In this document: positions 25,988 through 34,427 of the stretch, one piece after another
Layout of the letters: each line of letters starts with the position of its first letter
Numbering within the stretch: position 1 is the stretch's first letter
Source of the DNA: Lutibacter sp. A80
GTDB taxonomy: Bacteria > Bacteroidota > Bacteroidia > Flavobacteriales > Flavobacteriaceae
Assembly: GCF_022429645.1 (NCBI RefSeq)
Contig: NZ_CP092480.1
Location: 3,330,501 to 3,394,500, forward strand
Direction of reading: 5' to 3'
DNA length: 64,000 bases
Notes under the pieces: generated by a model
Databases searched by the model: none
What the model was told of the DNA's origin: nothing
Seen by the model: only the letters and a program-made list of their open reading frames with translations
Program-made: the position numbers and the translations under genes

Positions 25988-27225
25988 TGAAACATAGAAT
26001 AATAAACATAAAAGGCGTCTTGGTTCTTGGTTCTTTTTTCTTGAGTCTCTTTGCAAATGCGCAACAATTAGATGTACTTATTAATACAGCGTTAGAAAAC
26101 AACCCTGAAATTCAAAAATTTGAATTGCAACATAAAAGAGTTTCAGAAAAAGTAAATGAAGTCAATACGGTTCCAAATACAGAATTTGGAGTAGGTTATT
26201 TTGTAAGCGAACCAGAAACTCGAACAGGTGCTCAACGTTTTAAAGTATCTGCAAAACAAATGTTACCGTGGTTTGGTAATATTTCGGCAAGAGAAAATTA
26301 CGTTAGTTCATTAGCAGATGTTAAGTATGAAGATATTGTAATTGCTAAACGTAAACTAATGTCTTCAGTTTCACAATCCTATTATAGACTATATGCTAAT
26401 AAAGCAAAACAAAAGGTGTTAACAGAGAATATTAATCTGTTAGAAACTTATGAAATAATGGCTTTGACTTCCGTTGAGGTTGGTAAAGCATCAGCAGTTG
26501 ATGTATTGCGTTTACAAATGCGTCAAAATGAAATGCAACAGTTAAAGGATGTGTTACAGCAAGAATATTTGGCAGAACAAACCAAGTTTAACAACCTATT
26601 AAATAGAGAAAATGATGTTACTGTAAATATCGATGATAGTTTAGTTATTCCATCAGATGATTTTGAAGTTAATACTGAAAGTTTAGCATTACATCCTGAA
26701 TTGTTGAAATATGATAAGCTATACCAATCTATTGAACAATCAGAGTTACTAAATCAAAAAGAAAGTAGCCCTATGATTGGTTTTGGTTTAGACTATATCA
26801 ATGTAGAAGAAAGACCAAATATGGATTTTAGTGACAACGGAAAGGACATTGTTATGCCAATGGTTTCAGTTTCAATTCCAATTTTCAACAAAAAATACAA
26901 ATCAATTTCAAAACAGAATGAACTACAACAAATGGAAATTAAATTTCAAAAAGATGAACGTTTGAATACGTTGGAAACATTTTTAGATAAGGCTGTTAAT
27001 GGTCGTGTTTCTTCAAGAATAAGTTATGCAACTCAAACCAAAAATTTACAACAAGCGGAAGATGCTGAAGATATTTTAATCAAAAGCTATGAAACAGGAA
27101 CAATTGATTTTAATGATGTGTTGGATATTCAAGAATTGCAGCTAAAGTTTCAAATAAACCAAATTGAATCCATTAAAACCTATTACGTTCAAAGTACAAT
27201 TATTAATTATTTAACACAACAATAA
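25987..27225 (+). CDS. cusC: TolC/CusC-family outer-membrane efflux channel
   Basis: The ATG at 25987 overlaps the cusA stop (TAATG) and gives 412 residues; an earlier in-frame start at 25951 would lie inside cusA and is less likely. The N terminus is a signal peptide (VLVLGSFFLSLFANAQQ). Two OEP repeats follow with long coiled-coil helices (for example EVGKASAVDVLRLQMRQNEM). It is the outer-membrane exit of the Cus-type system. Its stop overlaps the next start by 1 bp. Confidence 0.88.
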   Translation: MKHRIINIKGVLVLGSFFLSLFANAQQLDVLINTALENNPEIQKFELQHKRVSEKVNEVNTVPNTEFGVGYFVSEPETRTGAQRFKVSAKQMLPWFGNISARENYVSSLADVKYEDIVIAKRKLMSSVSQSYYRLYANKAKQKVLTENINLLETYEIMALTSVEVGKASAVDVLRLQMRQNEMQQLKDVLQQEYLAEQTKFNNLLNRENDVTVNIDDSLVIPSDDFEVNTESLALHPELLKYDKLYQSIEQSELLNQKESSPMIGFGLDYINVEERPNMDFSDNGKDIVMPMVSVSIPIFNKKYKSISKQNELQQMEIKFQKDERLNTLETFLDKAVNGRVSSRISYATQTKNLQQAEDAEDILIKSYETGTIDFNDVLDIQELQLKFQINQIESIKTYYVQSTIINYLTQQ

Positions 27226-27962
27226 TGAAGCATACGTATAAAATTGAAGGAATGACTTGTAATAACTGCAAAGCATCAGTAGAAAAATATTTAAGCGAAT
27301 TAGATAACATAACGAATGTAACTGTAAATCTTGAACAAGGAGAAGCAGAACTTATAATGAGCAAACATATTGATACTGAAACATTGCAAAATGCACTACC
27401 TAAAAAGTATAATTTATCCGAAAAGAAAGAGGAAAATGTATTTGCATCATCAAGCATATCTTCTAATTCATTGGAAGAGGAAAAAAGCAAATTGCAACAG
27501 CTAAAACCTTTATTGCTTATTATCTTTTATATCGCTTCAGCAAGTGTACTATTACATTATAAGAATTGGAGTTGGAGTGAGTTTATGCTCGATTTTATGG
27601 GCTTATTCTACATAGTATTTAGCTTTTTTAAAATGTTAGACCTAAAAGGATTTCCAGATTCGTTCAGAATGTATGACCCATTAGCAAAGCGTATTCCCAT
27701 TTATGGTTGGATTTATCCTTTTATAGAAACCGCTTTAGGTTTAATGTTCTTAATGCGATTTGAAGTAAACATTGCTTTAATAATTACACTTGTTGTTTTA
27801 GGAATAACGACAATTGGAGTGACAAAAACACTATTAGATAAAAAGTCAATACGATGCGCTTGTTTAGGTACTGCTTTAAAGTTACCAATGACAGAAGCAA
27901 CTTTTATAGAAAATGCCATTATGATTGTAATGGCAATATTAATGCTATTAAACAAATTTTAA
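27225..27962 (+). CDS. HMA domain-MauE-like membrane protein
   Basis: A 245-residue protein. Residues 1-66 are a heavy-metal-associated domain with the CxxC site in IEGMTCNNCKASV. A linker leads to a four-helix membrane domain of the MauE/DoxX type (about 88-245), with CACLGTALKLPMTE before the last helix. The HMA domain suggests copper acquisition, and the membrane part may handle thiol/disulfide or metal transfer; no function is established. Sandwiched between the cus channel and adaptor genes, it is clearly part of the operon. Confidence 0.8.
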   Translation: MKHTYKIEGMTCNNCKASVEKYLSELDNITNVTVNLEQGEAELIMSKHIDTETLQNALPKKYNLSEKKEENVFASSSISSNSLEEEKSKLQQLKPLLLIIFYIASASVLLHYKNWSWSEFMLDFMGLFYIVFSFFKMLDLKGFPDSFRMYDPLAKRIPIYGWIYPFIETALGLMFLMRFEVNIALIITLVVLGITTIGVTKTLLDKKSIRCACLGTALKLPMTEATFIENAIMIVMAILMLLNKF

Positions 27963-27963
27963 A

Positions 27964-29733
27964 ATGAAAAAATATATAATTTATACAGGAATATTAGCAG
28001 TAGGTCTACTATTAGGTTGGCTGTTATTCGGCAATTCTTCTAATGAAAAAGAAGAGCATAATCACAATGAAACGGTAGAAACCAATCAAATGTGGACGTG
28101 TTCAATGCACCCACAAATTATGCAACCCGAAGCAGGAGATTGTCCAATATGTGGTATGGATTTAATTCCAGCTGCATCTGGAGCAGATGGTTTATCGGCA
28201 GGCCAATTCAAGCTAACAAAAAATGCAATGGCTTTAGCCAATATCCAAACAACAATTGTTGGAAAAGCAAGTATAGAAGATAACACTACTAAACTTTCTG
28301 GAAAGATTGCTGAAAATGAAGAAGCTAATACTGTTCAAGTCAGTTATTTTTCTGGAAGAATTGAACGTTTGAATGTAAGTTTTACTGGTGAAGAAGTTCG
28401 TAAAGGTCAATTATTGGCAACTATATATTCACCTGAATTATACGCAGCTCAACAAGAATTGATTACAGCAGCTTCGCTAAAAGAATCACAACCAGAGTTA
28501 TATAAAGCTGTACGTAATAAGCTAAAAATATGGAAGCTATCTGATAACCAAATTAATCAGATTGAAGAAACTGGAAAAGTTAAAGAAAATTTTCCTGTTT
28601 ATGCAACAGTATCTGGAACAGTAACTGAAAAGTTAGTTGAACAAGGTGATTATATTAAACAAGGTCAACCTTTATTAAAGATAGCAAATTTAAATTCAGT
28701 TTGGGCAAACTTTGATGTCTATGAAAATCAAATAGACTTATTCAAAAAAGGACAGGAAGTTAAAGTATCAACCAATGCTTATCCAAATAAAGAATTTAAG
28801 GGAAAAGTAGACTTTATAGACCCAATTTTAAATACAAATACACGTACTGTAACATTACGAGTTGTACTCAAAAACTCTAATAATGTTTTTAAACCTGGAA
28901 TGTTTGTAACTGGTAAAGTTGAATCGGGAAAATTGAATAACGATAAAAATATAATGGTTCCATCTTCAGCTATTCTTTGGACAGGTGAACGCTCTGTTGT
29001 GTATTTAAAAACCAATCCTAATGAGCCTGTTTTTGAAATGCAAGAAATTGAGTTAGGTAATCAATTTGGCGAAAGTTATAGTGTTTTAAAAGGTTTAAAC
29101 ATTGGTGACGAAATAGTTTCAAACGGTACGTTTACAATTGATGCAGCAGCACAACTACAAGGTAAAAAGTCAATGATGAATAAAAATGGTGGTAAAACTA
29201 TGACAGGTCACGAAGGTCATTTAGGTATGGATAACAAACCTGATAATACTGATGCAGACCATTCTGAAATGAATAAAAGACTGGAAGTATCTAAAACATT
29301 TCAACAACAATTAAACAAGGTATTTGAGAGCTATATAAATTTGAAGGATGCATTAGTAAATGATGATGTAAAAAAAGCATCCGAAAATAGTAACAATCTT
29401 CTTAATGAATTAAGTCAAGTAGATATGAAATTAGTTAAAGGTGAAGCACATAATCATTGGATGAGTTTTGAAAAGGAAATAAAATCTTCTGCAAAATCTA
29501 TTGCCAATGCATCAGACATTAAAGAACATAGAAATCATTTCAAACAATTATCAAATCATTTAATCAAAGCAATTCAACTATTTGGTGTTAATGAAAAAGT
29601 CTATGTAGAATTTTGCCCAATGGCAGATAACAATAATGGTGCATCTTGGTTAAGTAAAGAAGAAAAAATTCTAAACCCGTATTTCGGTGATGCAATGCTG
29701 AAATGTGGAGAAGTAAAACAAGTAATAGAATAA
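27964..29733 (+). CDS. cusB: CusB-type adaptor with heavy-metal-binding domain and C-terminal DUF3347
   Basis: A 589-residue membrane-fusion protein. Residues 1-23 form a membrane anchor; WTCSMHPQIM followed by CPICGMDLIP (about 48-71) is the heavy-metal-binding domain often attached to CusB. The adaptor core (about 90-400) has GEEVRKGQLLATIYSPELYA and a beta-barrel with PGMFVTGKVESG. A His/Met-rich linker leads to DUF3347 (about 440-589), with EFCPMADNN and a final cysteine. The extra domains could sample periplasmic copper and feed the pump. Confidence 0.9.
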   Translation: MKKYIIYTGILAVGLLLGWLLFGNSSNEKEEHNHNETVETNQMWTCSMHPQIMQPEAGDCPICGMDLIPAASGADGLSAGQFKLTKNAMALANIQTTIVGKASIEDNTTKLSGKIAENEEANTVQVSYFSGRIERLNVSFTGEEVRKGQLLATIYSPELYAAQQELITAASLKESQPELYKAVRNKLKIWKLSDNQINQIEETGKVKENFPVYATVSGTVTEKLVEQGDYIKQGQPLLKIANLNSVWANFDVYENQIDLFKKGQEVKVSTNAYPNKEFKGKVDFIDPILNTNTRTVTLRVVLKNSNNVFKPGMFVTGKVESGKLNNDKNIMVPSSAILWTGERSVVYLKTNPNEPVFEMQEIELGNQFGESYSVLKGLNIGDEIVSNGTFTIDAAAQLQGKKSMMNKNGGKTMTGHEGHLGMDNKPDNTDADHSEMNKRLEVSKTFQQQLNKVFESYINLKDALVNDDVKKASENSNNLLNELSQVDMKLVKGEAHNHWMSFEKEIKSSAKSIANASDIKEHRNHFKQLSNHLIKAIQLFGVNEKVYVEFCPMADNNNGASWLSKEEKILNPYFGDAMLKCGEVKQVIE

Positions 29734-29768
29734 ATATAAAACAATTATTAATTATTAAATTTTTAAAA

Positions 29769-30209
29769 ATGAAGAAAGTAATTTTAAGTATCGCTGTAAT
29801 AGCAGCAATGAGTTTAACAAGCTGTAATAGCCAAACTAAAAAAGATAATGATACAACCAAAACTGAAATGGCTAAAAGTATGGCTATGACAAACGCAACA
29901 TTTGGTGTAAGAGGTAATTGCGGAATGTGTAAAAAAACAATTGAAAAAGCAGCAAATGGTGTAGAAGGTGTTGCAAGAGCCAATTGGGATGTTGATAAAA
30001 AGAAGATTGATGTTTCTTTTGACAGTAACAAAACAAACACAATGACAATTCATAAAGCTATTGCAGCTTCAGGTTATGATACCGAAAAAGTTGCAGGTAG
30101 TGAAGATGCTTACAAAAATTTACCAGGTTGTTGTAAGTACGATCATTCTATGATGATGAATCAAACAGGTAAAATGAAAAAAGATGATCATTCAGGTCAT
30201 AATCATTAA
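29769..30209 (+). CDS. HMA-domain lipoprotein
   Basis: A 146-residue protein starting at 29769. The lipobox ends at Cys19 (IAAMSLTSC). A heavy-metal-associated fold follows with GNCGMCKKTIEKAANGVEGV as its metal-binding loop (GMC-type CxxC). The C terminus is rich in Met, His and Cys (PGCCKYDHSMMMNQ, DDHSGHNH). It is probably a periplasmic copper chaperone or buffer and ends the cus operon; a terminator follows 10 bp later. Confidence 0.82.
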   Translation: MKKVILSIAVIAAMSLTSCNSQTKKDNDTTKTEMAKSMAMTNATFGVRGNCGMCKKTIEKAANGVEGVARANWDVDKKKIDVSFDSNKTNTMTIHKAIAASGYDTEKVAGSEDAYKNLPGCCKYDHSMMMNQTGKMKKDDHSGHNH

Positions 30210-30219
30210 GTCAATAATT

Positions 30220-30250
30220 AAAAGAGTCTTTTTCGGAGGGCTCTTTTTTT
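30220..30250 (+). terminator. Terminator of the cus operon
   Basis: AAAAGAGTC (30220-30228) pairs with GGCTCTTTT (30239-30247), with one T-G wobble, followed by more T residues. Confidence 0.8.
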
Positions 30251-30288
30251 TAACAACACCCCATTTACAGCAGTATTTTACAACAAGA

Positions 30289-30320
30289 CGTCATTCTGAA
30301 CTTGATTCAGAATCTCATCA
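30289..30320 (+). repeat. REP-like palindromic repeat, copy C
   Basis: ATTCTGAA (30293-30300), loop CTTGA, TTCAGAAT (30306-30313), with the same CGTC and CTCATC flanks as the other copies. Confidence 0.8.
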
Positions 30321-30423
30321 TTATACAAATATTCAGTTAAAAAATAACTAAAAATACAGCTTTCAATTTCGCACAGTAAGAGCTTGAAAAAAGCACTTAC
30401 TCTTTGCCTTTGCGCTTTTAGCA

Positions 30424-30454
30424 CGTCATTCTGAACTTGTTTCAGAATCTCATC
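30424..30454 (+). repeat. REP-like palindromic repeat, copy D
   Basis: Stem ATTCTGAA/TTCAGAAT (30428-30435 and 30441-30448) with loop CTTGT, identical to copies B and E. Confidence 0.8.
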
Positions 30455-30593
30455 AAAATAGGAACTACCAACAAATCCGTTTCCAAAACAAACATCAGTA
30501 CAAAGTACAAACATTCGTGCAGGTAATAAGGTGTTCGCAATACGCTCCATTTTGTTTCATAAAATATATCTGCAAGGTAAATTTAAGTAGTAA

Positions 30594-30625
30594 CGTCATT
30601 CTGAACTTGTTTCAGAATCTCATCA
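30594..30625 (+). repeat. REP-like palindromic repeat, copy E
   Basis: Stem at 30598-30605 and 30611-30618 with loop CTTGT, identical to copies B and D. Confidence 0.8.
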
Positions 30626-31758
30626 ATTAAAAAGATAAATATAGTTTCAAACCCTTGCATATACCATAAATAGCACTAATTCGTCCACAGTCCTCATTTA
30701 GCACTAGTTAATTTATTTTATTTCACACATTCCACGCATTACTCACGCATAGCTATCTTTTACCCCTAAAACCCAATAAGGTATAAATTCATTTTAATTA
30801 GGGGTAAACCGCTATTACACTATTTTCGCTCGCCTGCCGCTCACTTCGGGCTAATCAAGTTGTCACAGTTTTTGAAGGCAGCCATTTTGCATATAAAATA
30901 AACCGTTGCAAGTAAATAGGATAATTCAGTAAAATTGATATTGAAATAATTCAATAACAATCCGATTTTAAATCACACAACGGTTTTATTACATATTGCA
31001 AACGCGTACAAGAGCAATGTATTCTGTTCCTCATTCGTCATTATGGTACTTTATAAATTTGATTTTAAAACCTAAATTAGTTTCCAACCCAACCAACAAC
31101 AATAAACCAACAACTAACAGGCAAAATAAAGTACACAACATTTCTACATTCCTCACTCCATAAATTGCACTTGCTTTTCCCAAAGCTTCAAAAACTCCGC
31201 CAACTTTGCGTGTACCACGTAGTTGTTGCACGTACTTATACCTACGGCAACGTACTTTTGCCCCAACACCCTTCGTTCAACTCGCTAGGCGGCTCGCTTG
31301 AATGCTTCGCACATTACCTGCTTATATCAACTTTAAAACGTTTTATTAATAGTATATCAAGTGTCATTATTACTAATTATCTATATTCTACGACTTTATT
31401 TAAGGTGTTTATAGCATATTTGGATTTCAATAGATAGCTGTTAGTTTTTCAATAATAATTTAAAAATGATTTGTACATAAAACAATAATTTTAGTTCAAA
31501 GGAAAAATAAAAAAGTCAGCTAATATAGGTTGTTCCCTTCATCAGCCACACATAGCCTTTCAAGGTCAAGCCCTATGGGTTTTGAAAAAAATCTCCACCT
31601 CATATACATTCGGTTTCGTTTCAACATTCTACACAGGTTGTATTTTTCTCAAAAACCTTGACAGCCTTTGCCACACAACCAACACTCGTGCTTTCTTTTT
31701 TCTTTTTGTTTCAAAATTTATGTGCGAAGCGTAGCGAAGCAATTTTTAATGCGTAGCT

Positions 31759-32163
31759 ATGTCAAATTTTGAAATTAAAACTCACAACGTAGGAAGAACC
31801 TACACTAAACCGCACTTTTTTATTTTAAATAAAGGATTAAACAGTGGTAAGCCGATGGAGCAACCTTGCCCAAACTGTTTTGTAATTACAACTAATTCCG
31901 AAGTTAGCCGGGAGTCACTTTATTATTTATGCCTATCTCTAAAAATTGGAAAGTTTTTTGGCTACTATTTAAAAGGAAGTGTTATCCCTTTTATCTGTAT
32001 TTCAGATGCTAAAAATGTGATTAATACAGCATTACAAAATTACCAAGAGCAACAATGGCAAATTAAAGTTGAAAAACTCAAAAAAATAAATGCTTTTGAA
32101 GAAAATCTCAAACAACAAATACAAGCAATTTCACAATTAAAAATTGCTTTGTTGAGGTCTTAA
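31759..32163 (+). CDS. DUF6943-family protein
   Basis: A 134-residue protein: FEIKTHNVGRTYTKPHFFIL, then NKGLNSGKPMEQPCPNCFVI and GSVIPFICISDAKNVI, the pattern of DUF6943 proteins that recur in Bacteroidota mobile elements. A coiled-coil tail makes up residues ~95-130. Function is unknown. It lies before a REP-like repeat and the DUF2493 gene, all in the same direction. Confidence 0.7.
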   Translation: MSNFEIKTHNVGRTYTKPHFFILNKGLNSGKPMEQPCPNCFVITTNSEVSRESLYYLCLSLKIGKFFGYYLKGSVIPFICISDAKNVINTALQNYQEQQWQIKVEKLKKINAFEENLKQQIQAISQLKIALLRS

Positions 32164-32175
32164 TTTTTAAAAGAA

Positions 32176-32206
32176 CGTCACCCTGAACTTGTTTCAGGGT
32201 CTCATC
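32176..32206 (+). repeat. REP-like palindromic repeat, copy F
   Basis: ACCCTGAA (32180-32187), loop CTTGT, TTCAGGGT (32193-32200). Two stem positions differ from copies B/D/E and both are compensated. Confidence 0.78.
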
Positions 32207-32224
32207 CTCTTAAACCAAAATCAA

Positions 32225-32578
32225 ATGAAACTAATAATTGCCGGAAGTCGAGCCTTCAATAATTACGAAAAATTATGTGCCGAATGTGATAACATTCTCC
32301 AGGATCAAAACAATATTGAAATTGTATCCGGAGCCTATTACAGAGGAGCCGACAAGCTTGGAGAACAATACGCAAAAGAACGAGGATATAAATTAACTAG
32401 GTTCCCTGCAAATTGGGATAAGTTTGGGAGAGCTGCTGGACCAAAAAGAAACCAACAAATGGCAAATTATGCTGATGCATTAATTGCCTTTTGGGATAGT
32501 AAAAGCAGAGGTACAAAAAATATGATTGACCTTTCAAAGCAAGCAGGCTTGCAATTAATAATTAATTGTTATCAATAG
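32225..32578 (+). CDS. DUF2493/YspA-like SLOG-type protein
   Basis: A 117-residue single domain: MKLIIAGSRAFNNYEKL at the start, IVSGAYYRGADKLGEQYAKE (about 37-56) as the glycine-containing phosphate/nucleotide-binding segment, and ANYADALIAFWDSKSRGTKN near the end. This is the DUF2493 (YspA) branch of the SLOG Rossmann superfamily, thought to bind nucleotide-like ligands and common in mobile elements and conflict contexts. The ATG at 32225 is preferred to an in-frame start at 32189, which overlaps the repeat. Confidence 0.8.
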   Translation: MKLIIAGSRAFNNYEKLCAECDNILQDQNNIEIVSGAYYRGADKLGEQYAKERGYKLTRFPANWDKFGRAAGPKRNQQMANYADALIAFWDSKSRGTKNMIDLSKQAGLQLIINCYQ

Positions 32579-32888
32579 GCATTCTGTAATTAGCAATATC
32601 AATAATAAATTTAAATAAAGAGATTTTATTGATATATAATTTCATTTACTGTAATTTAGTGAAAAAATAATTGCAAGCTATATCATATTGATTTTATTAA
32701 AATATGTAAAACCTTGGCTTATGCCTTGTTTTAAACTAATAATTAGTGGGATTAGTTTGTATATAACAAGTTGTGTGCAATTCCAACGAAAAACTGATTT
32801 GTAAGCTAACCAGATTAGTATAAAATGATTATAGTCAAATATGTACAAATTTTAATTTATATTTGATAGTTGTCAAGAAAAAGAAAAA
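32579..32888 (+). promoter_or_regulatory. Promoter region of the ABC-3C-like operon
   Basis: No gene is visible. A -7 box TATATTTG lies at 32858-32865, 23 bp before the start codon. Upstream are a 13-bp palindrome ACTAAT-A-ATTAGT (32735-32747) within a wider AAACTAAT/ATTAGTTT pair (32733-32758), a candidate operator, and TTGTGTGCA (32771-32779), part of the left flanking repeat of the module. Confidence 0.5.
32758..32783 (+). repeat. Left flanking inverted repeat of the ABC-3C-like module
   Basis: The 26-bp segment matches the reverse complement of 36345-36370 at 18 positions, including 8 of 9 in the core TTGTGTGCA/TTGCGTGCA. It lies just outside the four-gene module. Confidence 0.45.
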
Positions 32889-33347
32889 ATGAAAAAAATA
32901 AATTGGATTTATATAACATTGATTGTCTTTGCTATTGCATTTGTTATATCCTGGTTACTTTTAAAAAATTGGAAAATATCATTAATTTTAGCAACAATTA
33001 GTGGAGTATTTACATTTACTTCTAACCCTGTTAGAAGATATATGAAAGCCTTTTGGTCTGTTTTTTCACTTCTATTGACTTTAAATTCTTTATCATTAAA
33101 ATTTATTTTAAAACAAGTAAATACAAATACTACAGGTCAAATAGAAGGTAGTGTCGGAAGTTCCTCTATAGTTTTAAGCATTACTTTGGTTACTCTTTGT
33201 TTATTTCTATTATTACTTGATTATTTTGAAAGAAATGGAATACCTAAATTAGGTAAAAAAGTAAAATCAGACATAATTGTTAACAATAAAAATAAAATTG
33301 GTAAACAGATCAACATAAAAAAGAATAAAGGAAAAATTGAAATGTAA
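32889..33347 (+). CDS. Four-helix membrane protein with C-terminal beta-motif (putative effector)
   Basis: A 152-residue protein not matching a family I know. Four hydrophobic segments lie at about 7-25, 30-45, 52-74 and 91-112, followed by a basic tail (113-130), so both ends should be cytoplasmic. Residues 131-152 (VNNKNKIGKQINIKKNKGKI and two more) align without gaps to residues 5-26 of the next protein at 11 of 22 identities. Its stop and the next start share a base (TAATG). I infer a membrane effector that binds its partner through this motif and may perturb the membrane when activated. Confidence 0.6.
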   Translation: MKKINWIYITLIVFAIAFVISWLLLKNWKISLILATISGVFTFTSNPVRRYMKAFWSVFSLLLTLNSLSLKFILKQVNTNTTGQIEGSVGSSSIVLSITLVTLCLFLLLLDYFERNGIPKLGKKVKSDIIVNNKNKIGKQINIKKNKGKIEM

Positions 33348-33922
33348 TGGAAAAACACATTAACAACAATGGTCCTATCAAAAAACAATTAAATATAAAG
33401 GAAAATAACGGACCCATTATTTTTACCAAGAAAACTAGATTTGCACGAAGATTTGAGAAACTAAACGAAGAAGTTAAAAATGATGAAAGGTATGAAGGGA
33501 CAATGGAAGCTTTAAAATTTTATTTAACCAAACTTGATGGAATTAGTGCTGAAACAAAATTATCTGATGGTGGTTTTAGCGAAAATGAAGTTATTTCTGC
33601 AATCAAGAGAAAAGAAAAGTATGCTAAACGTCTTCAACTAAATAGATTTTTTGAATCCGCACAATGGATAGACAGTCAATTATTCGCAAAAATAAAAATG
33701 GATTTCGAAGCATTTATTACACCATTAATTGATATTGGTTCTTCCAAAAGTGAAATATTAAAAGAAGTAGTTGTAAAAGTAATTCAGCCTGTACTCGATT
33801 TAATAAATTTAGAAGGTGAAGATGATGAAATATTAAACTACAATGCGGAAGATATCTTTGGGATGGTTTATTACTTAACAGGTCAATGTCACATAAATTG
33901 GAAAAATTATGATAGTATATAA
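33347..33922 (+). CDS. ABC-3C-like effector-associated/adaptor protein with N-terminal beta-motif
   Basis: A 191-residue protein. Residues 5-26 carry two N-N-G-P-I units (8-11 and 20-24) around KKQLNIK and mirror the C-terminal tail of the membrane protein before it. The rest is mostly helical and ends GMVYYLTGQCHINWKNYD, a terminus I associate with ABC-three-component C-terminal domains. In that class an effector domain is normally fused to this C-terminal domain; here only the short motif precedes it, as if the effector had been split off into the upstream gene. It overlaps the next gene by 14 bp. Confidence 0.6.
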   Translation: MEKHINNNGPIKKQLNIKENNGPIIFTKKTRFARRFEKLNEEVKNDERYEGTMEALKFYLTKLDGISAETKLSDGGFSENEVISAIKRKEKYAKRLQLNRFFESAQWIDSQLFAKIKMDFEAFITPLIDIGSSKSEILKEVVVKVIQPVLDLINLEGEDDEILNYNAEDIFGMVYYLTGQCHINWKNYDSI

Positions 33923-34427
33923 CCAAGCTCTAGACTTATATCATACAATTTTCAGATTACTTCACTTACTAAATAAGTTTGAAAACAAAAGTGTAATTGA
34001 AATTGAAAGGATAAGAATTTGGGATTTTTATTTACTATTCCCAAGTAAAATTCACGAAATAAAGCTAAAGCAGGGAGAATCTGACATACGGAAGTTAAGA
34101 AAACAATTCATAAAAGATTCAAAAAATCCTTATGAGAAAATATCTGAAAGCCGTAAGATATTTGAAAAAATAAAACCATACCAACTAGCTGCATTTAACT
34201 GTATAGCTTCATATGGAATTATAGATAAATCTTTTTTAAATCAACAAAGAATATCAATAATAAACAAAGAAATATTGATTGAATTTGTTAAGAATTTTGA
34301 AGATTTACCTGCAAAAGAAAAAAACGTAATTGCTTTAATGACTTCTCATTTTAACCAAATATCATTATTTGGAACGGATGGATTAAAGAGCAGAACTAAC
34401 CTATTAGAAAGTAAATATGATGCGTAA
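33909..34427 (+). CDS. ABC-three-component system middle-component-like protein
   Basis: A 172-residue soluble protein. It starts MIVYNQALDLYHTIFRLLHL, a pattern recalling middle components of ABC-3C systems, and continues IERIRIWDFYLLFPSKIHEI, which suggests a winged-helix-like fold. SLFGTDGLKSRTNLL is near the C terminus. Middle components link the ATPase to the effector protein. It overlaps the gene before by 14 bp and the ATPase gene after by 11 bp, which argues for fixed stoichiometry. Family naming rests on recall of the pattern, not on a profile search. Confidence 0.6.
   Translation: MIVYNQALDLYHTIFRLLHLLNKFENKSVIEIERIRIWDFYLLFPSKIHEIKLKQGESDIRKLRKQFIKDSKNPYEKISESRKIFEKIKPYQLAAFNCIASYGIIDKSFLNQQRISIINKEILIEFVKNFEDLPAKEKNVIALMTSHFNQISLFGTDGLKSRTNLLESKYDA

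Larger units (their letters stand above)
30251..31758. other. 1.5-kb stretch without convincing genes
   Basis: It holds three REP-like repeats (30289, 30424, 30594), an inverted pair TTTACCCCTAA/TTAGGGGTAAA (30758-30808), another pair AATAAACCGTTG/CAACGGTTTTATT (30897-30990), and patches of higher GC (about 30825-30865 and 31255-31310) unlike the surroundings. Short open frames exist but none shows family features. It may hold a decayed mobilisation gene, a transfer origin or a structured RNA; I cannot decide. Confidence 0.5.

Noticed and set aside
30278..30550. 90-residue minus-strand frame with two DEIL-QVQND repeats
   Set aside because: The repeated peptides are translations of REP-like copies C and D; no other coding feature.
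30758..30808. TTTACCCCTAA/TTAGGGGTAAA pair as a third copy of the glnK palindrome
   Set aside because: The arms are about 29 bp apart instead of 4-9, and no -7 box or gene follows, so the likeness is probably chance.
31031..31231. 66-residue minus-strand frame with one hydrophobic stretch
   Set aside because: No family resemblance or promoter; lies in a region of odd composition. Kept only as a possibility within the unexplained stretch.
31165..31437. 90-residue plus-strand frame
   Set aside because: Overlaps the previous frame on the other strand, with atypical composition and no recognisable features.
33717..33926. Minus-strand frames inside the conflict operon
   Set aside because: Shadows of the plus-strand genes, which have overlapping starts and stops and recognisable motifs.
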